Assembly (NCBI GenBank): GCA_910577785.1
Contig: CAJTNT010000050.1
Location: 1-25,108, forward strand
Direction of reading: 5' to 3'
Origin: an uncultured Lachnospiraceae bacterium
Lineage (GTDB): Bacteria; Bacillota; Clostridia; Lachnospirales; Lachnospiraceae
Length of the DNA: 25,108 nucleotides
A program made the translations under genes and the position numbers. Below are positions 1 through 6,187 of this stretch, piece after piece (positions within the stretch are counted from its first letter, which is position 1; each line of letters starts with the position of its first letter). The notes under the pieces are model-generated. The model was not told the DNA's origin. It made no database searches and was given only the letters and a program-made list of their open reading frames with translations.

Positions 1-2
1 TA

Positions 3-83
3 AAAAGGCTGCAGGAAAAGGCGGGGCTGTCACCAGAAGAGGCAGCGGCATACCTGGAGGAATATAGCAGCCAGCCAGCATAG
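3..83 (+). CDS. C-terminal end of an unidentified protein (5' part outside window)
   Basis: An open frame enters from the left edge and ends at a TAG at 81-83. The 26 visible residues (KRLQEKAGLSPEEAAAYLEE followed by YSSQPA) look like a charged, helical tail with normal codon use. No domain can be assigned from so little. The frame is supported by composition only, so its identity is open. Confidence 0.45.
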   Translation, partial: KRLQEKAGLSPEEAAAYLEEYSSQPA

Positions 84-128
84 GCTTATATTGGATCCTG
101 AGAAAATTTATCAATGTGTGAATAAAGA

Positions 129-421
129 GAAATTTTAACCAAAGAGGCTGCCCAGTGTTACCATCGCCAGGCAGGTGATGAGGTCACGCTGCCCATGATC
201 TTCCAGGCATTCCATCTTTTCCTGCTATTGACTGTTATGGAAAATGTGTGCTTCCCCCCTGGAGCTGTGCAAGGTTGCGCCCAAGGACGCAAAGCCGTAT
301 GCGGCATCCCTGCTGGAAGGCGTGGGCATTACGGAGGAACAGATGTGGTGCTTAGGATGAAAGATGGAAAGCTGCGGGAAGTGTACACGATAACAGGCTG
401 CATGATATCTGTTAAGGCCTG
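129..421 (+). pseudogene. Frameshifted coding remnants, unknown family
   Basis: Three protein-like stretches lie in two different frames and no single frame is intact. The first (from 129) contains KEAAQCYHRQAGDEVTLP. The second (ATG at 244, stop at 358-360) contains KVAPKDAKPYAASLLEGVG and ITEEQMW. The third returns to the first frame with VVLRMKDGKLREVYT. No convincing ribosome binding site precedes any of them. The best reading is one decayed gene with at least two frameshifts. I do not recognise the family, and it could still be chance open frame. Apart from this the interval 84-421 shows nothing. Confidence 0.25.
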
Positions 422-1339
422 TCAGGAAGCTCCCCTCTCGCTATTGTCATTTCCTTTCGTTTGCCGAACCAGTTTTTCAAGCTCAGAAGCAGCCATACTA
501 AGTGATGCGTCCTGTCGTTTCAGAACACAAATATTCCTCTTTGGAATAGGCGGTTCCATAGTAAGCATAGTCAGATGTTCCATATTCTCCTGTTCCAAAA
601 ATTCTCTTGGAACAAATCCAATCCCCAAGCCGGATTTTACCATGGGCAAAATCTGGTCTGCAGTGGCAGCTTCCACGTCAGGTGAAAATGATAATCCGAT
701 GTTATGAAAATAGTCCGAATAGAAGAGAAAGGAACTCGTTTTTTCACCAAGTCCAATCCATGCGTACTGCTTCATAAGCGCAGCGGTAAGGGCTGTCCCA
801 GTGGGAAGAGGGAAGGTACGGCTGCATACTGGCACTTCCTGTACCGTCCGCAGAACAGTGGAAGATAATCCCGCCGGAAGTTCAAATGGCGCCGTTACCA
901 TTGCAAAATCCGCTAGCCCCTTTTTTAGGATATCAATTGCCCGTGGCGTGGAATGGCTTGATATCCGGATGCGGATGCCAGGATAGGATTTACGGAACTT
1001 TTTAAGGACTGGAAGCAGCACACAGTGCAAAGCGATTTCGCTGGCGGCAATCATAACAACGCCGGATTGCAGCCCCTTATTTCTGGCAATTTCCTGCTCC
1101 CCAAGTAAAATATGTTCAAAAGCAACAGAAACATGCGCATATAATTTTTCCCCTGCCGGGGTGAGAGCCACCCCATGCCTTTGCCTTATAAATAAAGTAC
1201 ACCCCAGTTCCTCTTCCAGCTTTTTTATTATCCTGGTAACGTTGGGCTGGTTATTCAGAAGCGCCCGTGCTGCCCCTGTAAAACTCTTATATTTTGCAAC
1301 ATAATAAAATACCCTGTAATAATCATAACTAATATTCAT
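422..1339 (-). CDS. LysR-type transcriptional regulator
   Basis: The 305-aa product has the standard LysR layout: an N-terminal winged helix-turn-helix (about residues 4-62, with the motif SFTGAARALLNNQPNVTR and LEEELGCTLFIRQRHGVALT) and a C-terminal periplasmic-binding-like effector domain (about 90-290). Length matches the family. The start ATG at 1339-1337 is preceded by GAGGTGCGGCA, a usable ribosome binding site. It is divergent from the MATE pump at 1703, the usual arrangement in which a LysR protein controls its neighbour and itself; that target is inference. The ligand cannot be predicted. Its leader is unusual: degenerate copies of its own start region are repeated upstream, and the stop of a 35-aa leader ORF overlaps its ATG (ATGA), which suggests translational coupling. 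Confidence 0.95.
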   Translation of the reverse strand: MNISYDYYRVFYYVAKYKSFTGAARALLNNQPNVTRIIKKLEEELGCTLFIRQRHGVALTPAGEKLYAHVSVAFEHILLGEQEIARNKGLQSGVVMIAASEIALHCVLLPVLKKFRKSYPGIRIRISSHSTPRAIDILKKGLADFAMVTAPFELPAGLSSTVLRTVQEVPVCSRTFPLPTGTALTAALMKQYAWIGLGEKTSSFLFYSDYFHNIGLSFSPDVEAATADQILPMVKSGLGIGFVPREFLEQENMEHLTMLTMEPPIPKRNICVLKRQDASLSMAASELEKLVRQTKGNDNSERGAS

Positions 1340-1443
1340 TGCCGCACCTCATAAAATCTCCTGTAATCATCCTGCCAGACATTTATTGCCACACTTTGTA
1401 TATCATAATAAAATCCTTTGAAATCATCCTGCTGGATAGTCAT
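1336..1443 (-). CDS. 35-aa leader ORF overlapping the LysR start
   Basis: ATG at 1443-1441 opens a 35-codon frame (MTIQQDDFKGFYYD...WQDDYRRFYEVRQ) whose TGA overlaps the LysR ATG as ATGA. It is preceded by GAGGTGCAGCA, almost identical to the site in front of LysR. The peptide contains two degenerate copies of the LysR N-terminal sequence (NISYDYYRVFYYV in LysR; QQDDFKGFYYD and WQDDYRRFYEV here), so it arose by duplication of the LysR start region. Its translation would deliver ribosomes directly to LysR. Whether the peptide has a function is unknown. Confidence 0.5.
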   Translation of the reverse strand: MTIQQDDFKGFYYDIQSVAINVWQDDYRRFYEVRQ

Positions 1444-1480
1444 TGCTGCACCTCATAAAATACCCTGTGATTATCATATC

Positions 1481-1537
1481 TTATATTCCTTGCCGTGCTT
1501 TATAAAATACCCTGTAATCGTTATAGTGAATTTCCAT
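1481..1537 (-). CDS. 18-aa ORF from another copy of the LysR start repeat
   Basis: This is a very short frame (MEIHYNDYRVFYKARQGI) with GAAGTGCAACA in front of its ATG. Both the upstream site and the first 12 residues resemble LysR (NISYDYYRVFYYV), so it is a duplicated initiation region. It lies in the predicted LysR mRNA leader. Translation is possible but unproven. Confidence 0.3.
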   Translation of the reverse strand: MEIHYNDYRVFYKARQGI

Positions 1538-1587
1538 TGTTGCACTTCATATATCATAATCATATATCTGTATATCTTCTTTCATAT

Positions 1588-1637
1588 TTTACATATATCT
1601 CATAACGTATTATAATACAGCAGACAAGAAAAAGCAA
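1588..1637. promoter_or_regulatory. Overlapping divergent promoters sharing a palindromic -10
   Basis: Plus strand: TTTACA at 1588-1593, 17-bp spacer, TATAAT at 1611-1616, reading to the MATE gene. Minus strand: TTGCTT at 1637-1632, 17-bp spacer, TATAAT at 1614-1609, reading to LysR. Both -10 boxes lie in one perfect 12-bp palindrome, GTATTATAATAC (1607-1618). The two polymerases would occupy the same DNA, so the promoters should be mutually exclusive. Confidence 0.65.
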
Positions 1638-1702
1638 TCTTGCTGTCAATAGCCGCATAAAAAGGATAACAGGCAGCATGGAAGAAATGGAGGGTTCTGA
1701 AT

Positions 1703-3046
1703 ATGAATAAAGATTTGACGGTAGGAAACCCGCAAACCGTACTCTGGAAATTTTGTATGCCGCTCTTTGGCAGTATTATTTTCCAGCAGTTATATAATAT
1801 TGCCGACAGCCTGGTCGCCGGAAAATTTGTTGGTGAGAATGCATTGGCGGCGGTTGGAAACAGTTATGAAATCACATTGATTTTCCTTGCATTTGCATTT
1901 GGATGTAACATGGGATGTTCTGTTGTTGTTTCAAAACTATTTGGCGCCAAAGATTGGAAAGGAGTGAAAACGGCTGTTTCTACTGCCTGTATTTTCAGTG
2001 GGATTATTTGCTTCTTATTGATGTTGGTTGGAATTGCTGGATCGGGATTATTGCTTCGATTGATACGGACCCCGGAGGAAGTGTTTGCCGATTCCAAATT
2101 ATATCTGGACATCTATGCATGGGGTTTGCCGTTCGTGTTTTTTTACAATATCGCAACTGGTATTTTCACAGCGCTTGGTGATTCCAGGACGCCGTTCTAT
2201 TTTCTGGCAGTATCTTCTATATCAAATATTGCCGTTGATATCTGCTTTGTGAGAGCATTTCATATGGGAGTTGCAGGAGTGGCATGGGCGACATTCCTCT
2301 GCCAGGGAATCAGCTGTATCCTGGCAACGGCAGTTGTATTCCGCAGGCTTGCTCAGATGGAAAGCGGAGGAAAAGTGCCCATTTTTGACTTCCAGATTTT
2401 AAAACAGATTGCCGTGGTTGCTGTTCCAAGCACGTTGCAGCAAAGCTTCATCTCCTTTGGAAACATTGTGATCCAGGGGATTATCAATGGATTTGGCGCG
2501 CCGGTTATGGCCGGGTATTCCGCGGCTGTCAAATTAAACAATCTTGTCATAACCTCATTTACTACCCTTGGTAACGGGATTTCAAATTATACCGCACAGA
2601 ACCTGGGGGCAGGGAAGCTGGCACGTATGAAGCAGGGATTTAAAGTTGGCGTTAAGTTGGTCTGGATGTTGAGCATGCCGTTATTTCTGCTTTATTTCTT
2701 TGGAGGGAGCGTGGTCTTAAAGCTCTTTTTGGAGGAACCTACGGAACTGGCCATACATACTGGCATCATCTATTTAAAGATTCTTTCGCCTTTTTACTTT
2801 GTGGTTTCCACTAAGTTAGTAGCGGATGGTATCTTAAGGGGTGCAGGGAAGATGAAGGAATTCATGATAGCGACTTTTACCGATCTTATCCTGCGTGTCC
2901 TTTTGGCATTCTGCTTCTCAAAAACAGCGCTTGGCGCAACCGGAATCTGGTGGGCATGGCCAGTCGGATGGTGCGTTGCGACAATACTGTCTATTGCTTT
3001 TTACAGGCATGGCCCTTGGGCAGCACAGCAGGCGGATTCCCGTTAA
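1703..3046 (+). CDS. MATE family multidrug/cation efflux pump
   Basis: A 447-aa polytopic membrane protein, the usual MATE size, with about 12 hydrophobic segments in two homologous halves. The N-terminus has the typical MATE pattern (GNPQTVLWKFCMPLFGSII, then QQLYNIADSLVAGKFVG and ENALAAVGNS), and the second half repeats it (STLQQSFISFGNIVIQGIIN, then AVKLNNLVITSFTTLGNGIS). Family members export drugs or metabolites in exchange for Na+ or H+ across the inner membrane. The start ATG is 8 bases after GGAGGG. It is divergent from a LysR regulator and read from the 1588-1616 promoter, so LysR-controlled expression is likely but inferred. The substrate is unknown. Confidence 0.93.
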   Translation: MNKDLTVGNPQTVLWKFCMPLFGSIIFQQLYNIADSLVAGKFVGENALAAVGNSYEITLIFLAFAFGCNMGCSVVVSKLFGAKDWKGVKTAVSTACIFSGIICFLLMLVGIAGSGLLLRLIRTPEEVFADSKLYLDIYAWGLPFVFFYNIATGIFTALGDSRTPFYFLAVSSISNIAVDICFVRAFHMGVAGVAWATFLCQGISCILATAVVFRRLAQMESGGKVPIFDFQILKQIAVVAVPSTLQQSFISFGNIVIQGIINGFGAPVMAGYSAAVKLNNLVITSFTTLGNGISNYTAQNLGAGKLARMKQGFKVGVKLVWMLSMPLFLLYFFGGSVVLKLFLEEPTELAIHTGIIYLKILSPFYFVVSTKLVADGILRGAGKMKEFMIATFTDLILRVLLAFCFSKTALGATGIWWAWPVGWCVATILSIAFYRHGPWAAQQADSR

Positions 3047-3183
3047 TTTTAACTTGCCTTCCTATCAAATGTATACATTATATATCTTAAGCATAAGTTA
3101 TATAAGAATACTTTTTCTTGTATAATAAAAAAAATTTTATCCTTACGCTCAGTGTATAGATTTGATATGAGGAGGCGCTATTT

Positions 3184-3402
3184 ATGGTACGTTTGCGAAT
3201 ACTGGAGATTTTAGAAGAGCAGAACCATACGAAATACTGGCTGTTTAAGCGGATGGATTTAAGCTACCAGAATTTTAACCGCATGGTTACAAACCAGACC
3301 CATTCCATCCGCTTTGAAAACCTGGACAAGCTAAGCGATATCCTGGGCTGCCCATTAGGCGATTTGTTTGAGAAAAGCGATGGGCGGGGTAGTGTAAAGT
3401 AG
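3184..3402 (+). CDS. Small XRE-family helix-turn-helix protein, C-terminus rewritten by an IS
   Basis: The 72-aa product is essentially one Cro/C1-type DNA-binding domain (residues about 5-62, including LSYQNFNRMVTNQTHSIRFE and LDKLSDILGCPLGDLF), like the YozG-type mini-regulators. AGGAGG lies 8 bases before the ATG, and a TATAAT at 3121-3126 may be its -10. The last four codons (GSVK and the TAG) come from the end of the IS inserted at 3388. Removing the IS and one copy of the 8-bp target duplication restores the frame ...SDGREGDHS with a stop at 5288-5290. The HTH domain is untouched, so the protein is probably still functional. Target genes are unknown. Confidence 0.85.
   Translation: MVRLRILEILEEQNHTKYWLFKRMDLSYQNFNRMVTNQTHSIRFENLDKLSDILGCPLGDLFEKSDGRGSVK
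3380..3387. repeat. Left copy of 8-bp target site duplication (ATGGGCGG)
   Basis: Identical to 5265-5272 immediately outside the opposite IS end. In the uninterrupted gene it encodes part of the XRE C-terminus (codons for D-G-R). Confidence 0.85.
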
Positions 3403-3408
3403 CCTATG

Positions 3409-3438
3409 AAAAACTGGAGTCAAAAAAATAGGCTCCAG
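3409..3438 (-). terminator. Possible terminator at the 3' end of the transposase transcript
   Basis: On the minus strand CTGGAG (3438-3433) pairs with CTCCAG (3419-3414) across a T-rich 13-base loop, followed by five T residues. It lies just inside the left IS end. An alternative pairing, AGCCTAT (3401-3407) with ATAGGCT (3428-3434), excludes it. The stem is short, so efficiency is uncertain. Confidence 0.4.
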
Positions 3439-3486
3439 TAGAACCTTGATAATGGTAGATACGATTGATTTTGGCAGTGTCCGCCA

Positions 3487-3610
3487 CCCTTGACGGCACG
3501 CCAAAGCAATGCTCTGAACGTCTTACCGACGGCGAAGAACTCAAGAACAGATACCAGTTTCTCCGTCTGATTCACAGCATTGTAGCATTGTTTTGACGTG
3601 CCATCAAGGG
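3487..3610. other. Long imperfect inverted repeat in the IS non-coding tail
   Basis: The arm 3487-3513 and the reverse complement of 3584-3610 agree at 24 of 27 bases (CCCTTGAyGGCACGyCAAAr followed by CAATGCT), enclosing a 70-base loop. Inside the loop GACGG..GAA near 3518 can pair with TTTCTCCGTC near 3557. It sits between the transposase stop and the left end and is the main content of the 250-bp gene-free stretch 3403-3654. It could be an RNA structure, a transcription block, or an older nested palindromic element. Confidence 0.6.
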
Positions 3611-3654
3611 CAGGTCCCTTCGGGATGGCTAGGTCATTCCCTCTGGCTCGGAAT

Positions 3655-5112
3655 CTAAGAACAGATATGGGCTTCGCCCTGCTGCTGCTTTAAGATTTCC
3701 TGCTGGCCGAGGTAGAGCAGGAGCTGCCATTTACCGGGCATATTTCCGGCACCTTCCAGCAGTTCCACTTTATTCAGCGGTTCCCTGCCGCCGGATTTTT
3801 CGTGAGGACGCAGAAAGTTATAGTAAGCGACCCACAGAGAAACGCTGTGTATTGCGCCGCCGTCCGTACCGTAACCGCAGGTGACGCGGTAAGATTCCTT
3901 GAAGGTTCGGTTCAGGCGTTCAATCAACTGTTTAAATGGCCGGAATTTTTTGGATACCTCGTCGTCATTGGTAAGGCCGATCACCTGTGTGATGGATACG
4001 TCCCAGCCTTTTTCAATCTTGAACTGCTGGGCGGCAAGCGGGTACGCGCTGTATCCGTCAGCAATGAATTTCAGGGTTCTGCCGGGGAATTCCTTAAATT
4101 TATCAAATGCCATACGCATGGTAAGAATGCAGGGCCCCACATCTCTTGAAGTGGAGACCTGATAGCCGAGGATGGAGCGCGTCACTTTATCCATGATGAG
4201 CCAGACATATGCTTTGACCCCTTTGATTTTGATGTAAGTTTCATCAGCGGCAAGTTCGTTGGAAGGATTGTAGCCATAGGAATCGACAAAGGGACGGATG
4301 ATGACAGCGGCTGTTTTGGCATAGCTGTTGACCATGGTATGTGAGATGTCAATGCCATGGATTTCTTTCAGGGCCTGTACGGTCTGACGCAGGGAGAGCT
4401 TTAAGTTTACCCGATAGGTAAGGCACAGCCCCATGATATAGGCGTTGTTTTTCTTATACCGGAAGGAGGCTGCCCACTTTGGGAGCTGGTTCAGTTCCAT
4501 ATCAAAAAAGTTTACGGAAAACTCACGGTAAAGATACCGCAGTTTGTATTTCCAGTATTCGGATTGTGGAAGCCCTTTGGGGAGCTTTCGGAGATTCCGC
4601 TGATAGTAAGTGCAGTTGTCGTTGACACACTTATGGATACGGAAATGTTTCCGGTCTTTGACGGGCTGGAGTGCATGGCCGCAGTAAGGGCACTGTAGTT
4701 TTAACTGGGAGGTTGCTTTTTCACCGTTGACAAAGGTTTGCCCGCAGACCTTGCACTTAAATTGTCCGCGGCCGCCGGAATTGTCATAGAGGTAGTCATG
4801 AGGGGCGCCGCAGAGAGGGCAGACGGTGTCAGAGGGAACGTTACGGGGCTTGCCTTTATGAGGCTTGACGGGTTTAACGGCTTTGCCGTAGCGGAGGCGG
4901 TAGTATTCGTTCCAGAGCTGCCAGTCCTGTTTGATAAAAGGTTTGATGACAGGGAGTTTGTCTGTGAGGAACTTTTGGTATTTAGGGCTATGGAGTTCTT
5001 CATGTGCCCACTGCTTGAGAGGGATGTATCTGCAGATAAAAAGAACAAGCCAGCAGATTTGCTGATATTGTTCTTGAATGATTTTAAATAAATATAGTAT
5101 AATGTTATCCAT
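3655..5112 (-). CDS. IS6-like DDE transposase with zinc-ribbon N-terminal extension
   Basis: A 485-aa protein. Residues about 95-170 hold two C4-type zinc ribbons (CPLCG...CKVCGQTF and CPYCG...CVNDNC). Residues about 280-460 form an RNase H-like integrase core with a candidate catalytic triad D290 (AADETYIK), D352 (FIADGYSAY) and E398 (QLIERLNRTFKES). IS6-type transposases are normally ~230-260 aa, so this belongs to a long, extended branch; the end sequences and 8-bp duplication support IS6 placement. The ATG at 5112-5110 has only a distant AAAGG behind it, and a 10-bp inverted repeat reaches to the base before the ATG. No frameshift or missing residue is evident, so the element may be active. 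It catalyses movement of its own IS. Confidence 0.88.
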   Translation of the reverse strand: MDNIILYLFKIIQEQYQQICWLVLFICRYIPLKQWAHEELHSPKYQKFLTDKLPVIKPFIKQDWQLWNEYYRLRYGKAVKPVKPHKGKPRNVPSDTVCPLCGAPHDYLYDNSGGRGQFKCKVCGQTFVNGEKATSQLKLQCPYCGHALQPVKDRKHFRIHKCVNDNCTYYQRNLRKLPKGLPQSEYWKYKLRYLYREFSVNFFDMELNQLPKWAASFRYKKNNAYIMGLCLTYRVNLKLSLRQTVQALKEIHGIDISHTMVNSYAKTAAVIIRPFVDSYGYNPSNELAADETYIKIKGVKAYVWLIMDKVTRSILGYQVSTSRDVGPCILTMRMAFDKFKEFPGRTLKFIADGYSAYPLAAQQFKIEKGWDVSITQVIGLTNDDEVSKKFRPFKQLIERLNRTFKESYRVTCGYGTDGGAIHSVSLWVAYYNFLRPHEKSGGREPLNKVELLEGAGNMPGKWQLLLYLGQQEILKQQQGEAHICS

Positions 5113-5186
5113 AAAGCAATGATTTACCTTTCGTATTTTGTTTGTGTGGGAACTACATTATACACGAAAAAGGGGGTCATTGCTTT
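5113..5186 (-). promoter_or_regulatory. Transposase promoter and read-through-sensitive start hairpin
   Basis: A -10 TATAAT lies at 5162-5157 (minus strand), with no good -35. AAAGCAATGA at 5186-5177 (minus) is the exact complement of TCATTGCTTT at 5122-5113, directly before the transposase ATG. The inner bases (CCTTTTTCGT against ACGAAAGG) extend the pairing over the AAAGG site. The upstream arm lies before the predicted transcript start (~5150), so only RNA entering from outside the IS would contain both arms. Confidence 0.5.
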
Positions 5187-5264
5187 TTTATTTGCAAAAA
5201 GTGGTGTAATCCTTGAAAATGAAGGGTTTTAATTGAGAATAGAGCTGTAAAACTTTACAGTACC

Positions 5265-5272
5265 ATGGGCGG
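5265..5272. repeat. Right copy of 8-bp target site duplication (ATGGGCGG)
   Basis: Exact partner of 3380-3387. The sequence that follows (5273-5290, EGDHS plus stop) is the stranded original 3' end of the XRE gene, now cut off by the IS. Confidence 0.85.
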
Positions 5273-5315
5273 GAGGGGGATCATTCATAGGAATCTCCAG
5301 TTTCTTCCCCAGCTG

Positions 5316-5340
5316 ACAGGCAGGATAAGTTCCTGCCTGT
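5316..5340 (+). terminator. Perfect 9-bp hairpin after the stranded XRE 3' end
   Basis: ACAGGCAGG (5316-5324) pairs exactly with CCTGCCTGT (5332-5340) over a 7-base loop, followed by GCGTTTC. The T-run is poor. Its place 26 bases after the original XRE stop (5290) fits the former XRE terminator, now separated from the gene by the IS. Confidence 0.4.
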
Positions 5341-5366
5341 GCGTTTCAGGATTGGTTTGTATGGGT

Positions 5367-5727
5367 TTATGGCTGAAAGGATACAATTTTTCCAGTACTG
5401 TCAACACAGTAGCCTTCTTCACACCACATAAGATGCAGCAGGATTTGTCCAGGTGTTTCCGTTAAAATCATTGCATTCCAGAAGAAGGATTTGCATATAG
5501 TTGAAATCTTTTTCTTCAAAATCAAATGTAATATAGAGCAATATGTTTGTCGACCATTTTTTTCTGCGCATCCACGCATATTCGTCTATAAAATCATCAT
5601 CATTCTTTTGAATCTCTTCTTGAGGGTAGTTGAATTCCTTTAAAAATTTAGACGTTTCCGCCTTTTGGCAAATCGGTATTTTTATTACCTTGCCTGAAAT
5701 CAGCCTAATCCTGAGTTGTCTTGACAT
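5367..5727 (-). pseudogene. Small unknown soluble protein gene broken by one frameshift
   Basis: An ATG at 5727 opens a 102-aa frame (MSRQLRIRLISGKVIKIPIC, then KFLKEFNYPQEEIQKNDDDF and YITFDFEEKDFNYMQILLLE). Near 5455-5470 the sense continues in the +1 frame as TETPGQILLHLMWCEEGYCV and DSTGKIVSFQP, stopping at 5367. Read together this is a ~120-aa acidic protein with alternating strands, of unknown family. No strong ribosome binding site precedes this ATG, and it lies inside the end of the upstream 40-aa ORF, so the two may once have been one membrane-anchored protein. The DNA is visibly AT-richer than the efflux and kinase genes, consistent with acquired DNA. Confidence 0.5.
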
Positions 5728-5822
5728 TGCCAGATTGACAGAAAATAAAACTGATAAAAAGCTAAGCCATATGTAATCGGTACTAACAAACTAAACAGAA
5801 TGATACGGATCCAGTCAAGCAT
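5700..5822 (-). CDS. 40-aa single-pass membrane peptide, possibly the start of the broken gene downstream
   Basis: The ATG at 5822-5820 comes immediately after the stop of the previous ORF (TGAATG). The product begins MLDWIRIILFSLLVPITYGL and continues AFYQFYFLSIWQ, a clear hydrophobic segment of about 25 residues, then a short polar tail. The next ORF starts inside its last codons in another frame. It is either a real tiny membrane protein or the detached N-terminus of the 5367-5727 gene. No family recognised. Confidence 0.4.
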   Translation of the reverse strand: MLDWIRIILFSLLVPITYGLAFYQFYFLSIWQCQDNSGLG

Positions 5823-5963
5823 TCACCAAACAGGCAACATTGGAAGATCTATGTCTGTCACATCCTGCTTATGGAACGTCTTGTCAGAAGAAAAAATCTT
5901 GTCCCGATGAGAAACCGCAACTTCGACTTTCTCATCTATTTTTACATCGGTACATATTTCCAA
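5823..5963 (-). CDS. 46-aa ORF with TTG start and strong ribosome binding site
   Basis: TTG at 5963-5961 is placed two bases after GGAGGAAAG. The frame runs 46 codons (TDVKIDEKVEVAVSHRDKIF, then KTFHKQDVTDIDLPMLPVW) with a normal hydrophilic composition and ends directly before the 40-aa membrane ORF. An ATG seven codons upstream in another frame gives only a 14-aa peptide, so TTG is the better start. The family is unknown. Context is an array of very small minus-strand genes. Confidence 0.45.
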   Translation of the reverse strand: MEICTDVKIDEKVEVAVSHRDKIFSSDKTFHKQDVTDIDLPMLPVW

Positions 5964-6008
5964 TTCTTTCCTCCATAAGTTATCGTTTTCAAATTAGCTT
6001 CCAGGTTT

Positions 6009-6187
6009 CTAACCTTCTCTTAATAATTTTATAATGGCCCATGGTATCAATAGCCATCCCAGGAATAAAGCTGCCATGCCATAATCCTTGTCATAACCAA
6101 ACTCATCCATGTGCCAATTCGTATCTTATTTGCATAAATTGTCTTTCTCGCTGCCCAATACCCAAGAATTAAATAAATAAAAATCAT
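6009..6187 (-). pseudogene. Small two-helix membrane protein split by a frameshift
   Basis: AAAGGAGAG lies 5 bases before the ATG at 6187-6185, an excellent start. The frame begins MIFIYLILGYWAARKTIYAN, a first membrane helix, and as written runs on to 6047. Around 6110-6125 the protein-like sense moves to another frame: MDEFGYDKDYGMAALFLGWL then LIPWAIIKLLREG, a second membrane helix, with TAG at 6009-6011. Joined, this is a ~60-aa protein with two transmembrane segments. Function unknown. Alternatively the second part is a separate 33-aa ORF starting at its own ATG (6110). Confidence 0.45.

Larger units (their letters stand above)
1290..1545 (-). repeat. Degenerate tandem repeat (~47-57 bp, about 5 copies) of the LysR initiation region
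   Basis: Read on the minus strand, each unit has the order GAGGTGCrGCAATG, about 15 variable bases, then a GATTACAGGGTATTTTAT-like block. The ATG-equivalent positions lie near 1338, 1385, 1442, 1490 and 1536. The innermost copy is the real ribosome binding site and codons 1-13 of LysR. Copies differ by many substitutions, so the expansion is old. Three of the copies keep an ATG. Confidence 0.7.
3388..5264 (-). mobile_element. Complete IS6-like insertion sequence, 1,877 bp
   Basis: The left end reads GGTAGTGTAAAGTA (3388-3401) and the right end, on the minus strand, GGTACTGTAAAGTT (5264-5251): 12 of 14 bases match. Both are flanked by the 8-bp direct repeat ATGGGCGG (3380-3387 and 5265-5272). 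Ends starting GG..CTGT..AAAGT and 8-bp duplications are typical of the IS6/IS26/IS257 family. The element holds one long transposase gene on the minus strand, a ~250-bp structured non-coding tail and a leader with a hairpin over the transposase start. It is longer than the classical ~800-bp members because its transposase has a zinc-binding N-terminal extension. The 8-bp duplication is intact, which suggests a recent insertion. Confidence 0.85.

Noticed and set aside
1290..1545. The LysR leader repeats as a CRISPR array
   Set aside because: Units are degenerate, contiguous copies of a gene start, without conserved repeats separated by unique spacers, and there are no cas genes.
5455..5475. 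Programmed ribosomal frameshifting in the small gene at 5367-5727
   Set aside because: The sequence near the frame change (GATTTTAACGG) does not fit a slippery heptamer, and neighbouring genes are also decayed, so mutation is simpler.
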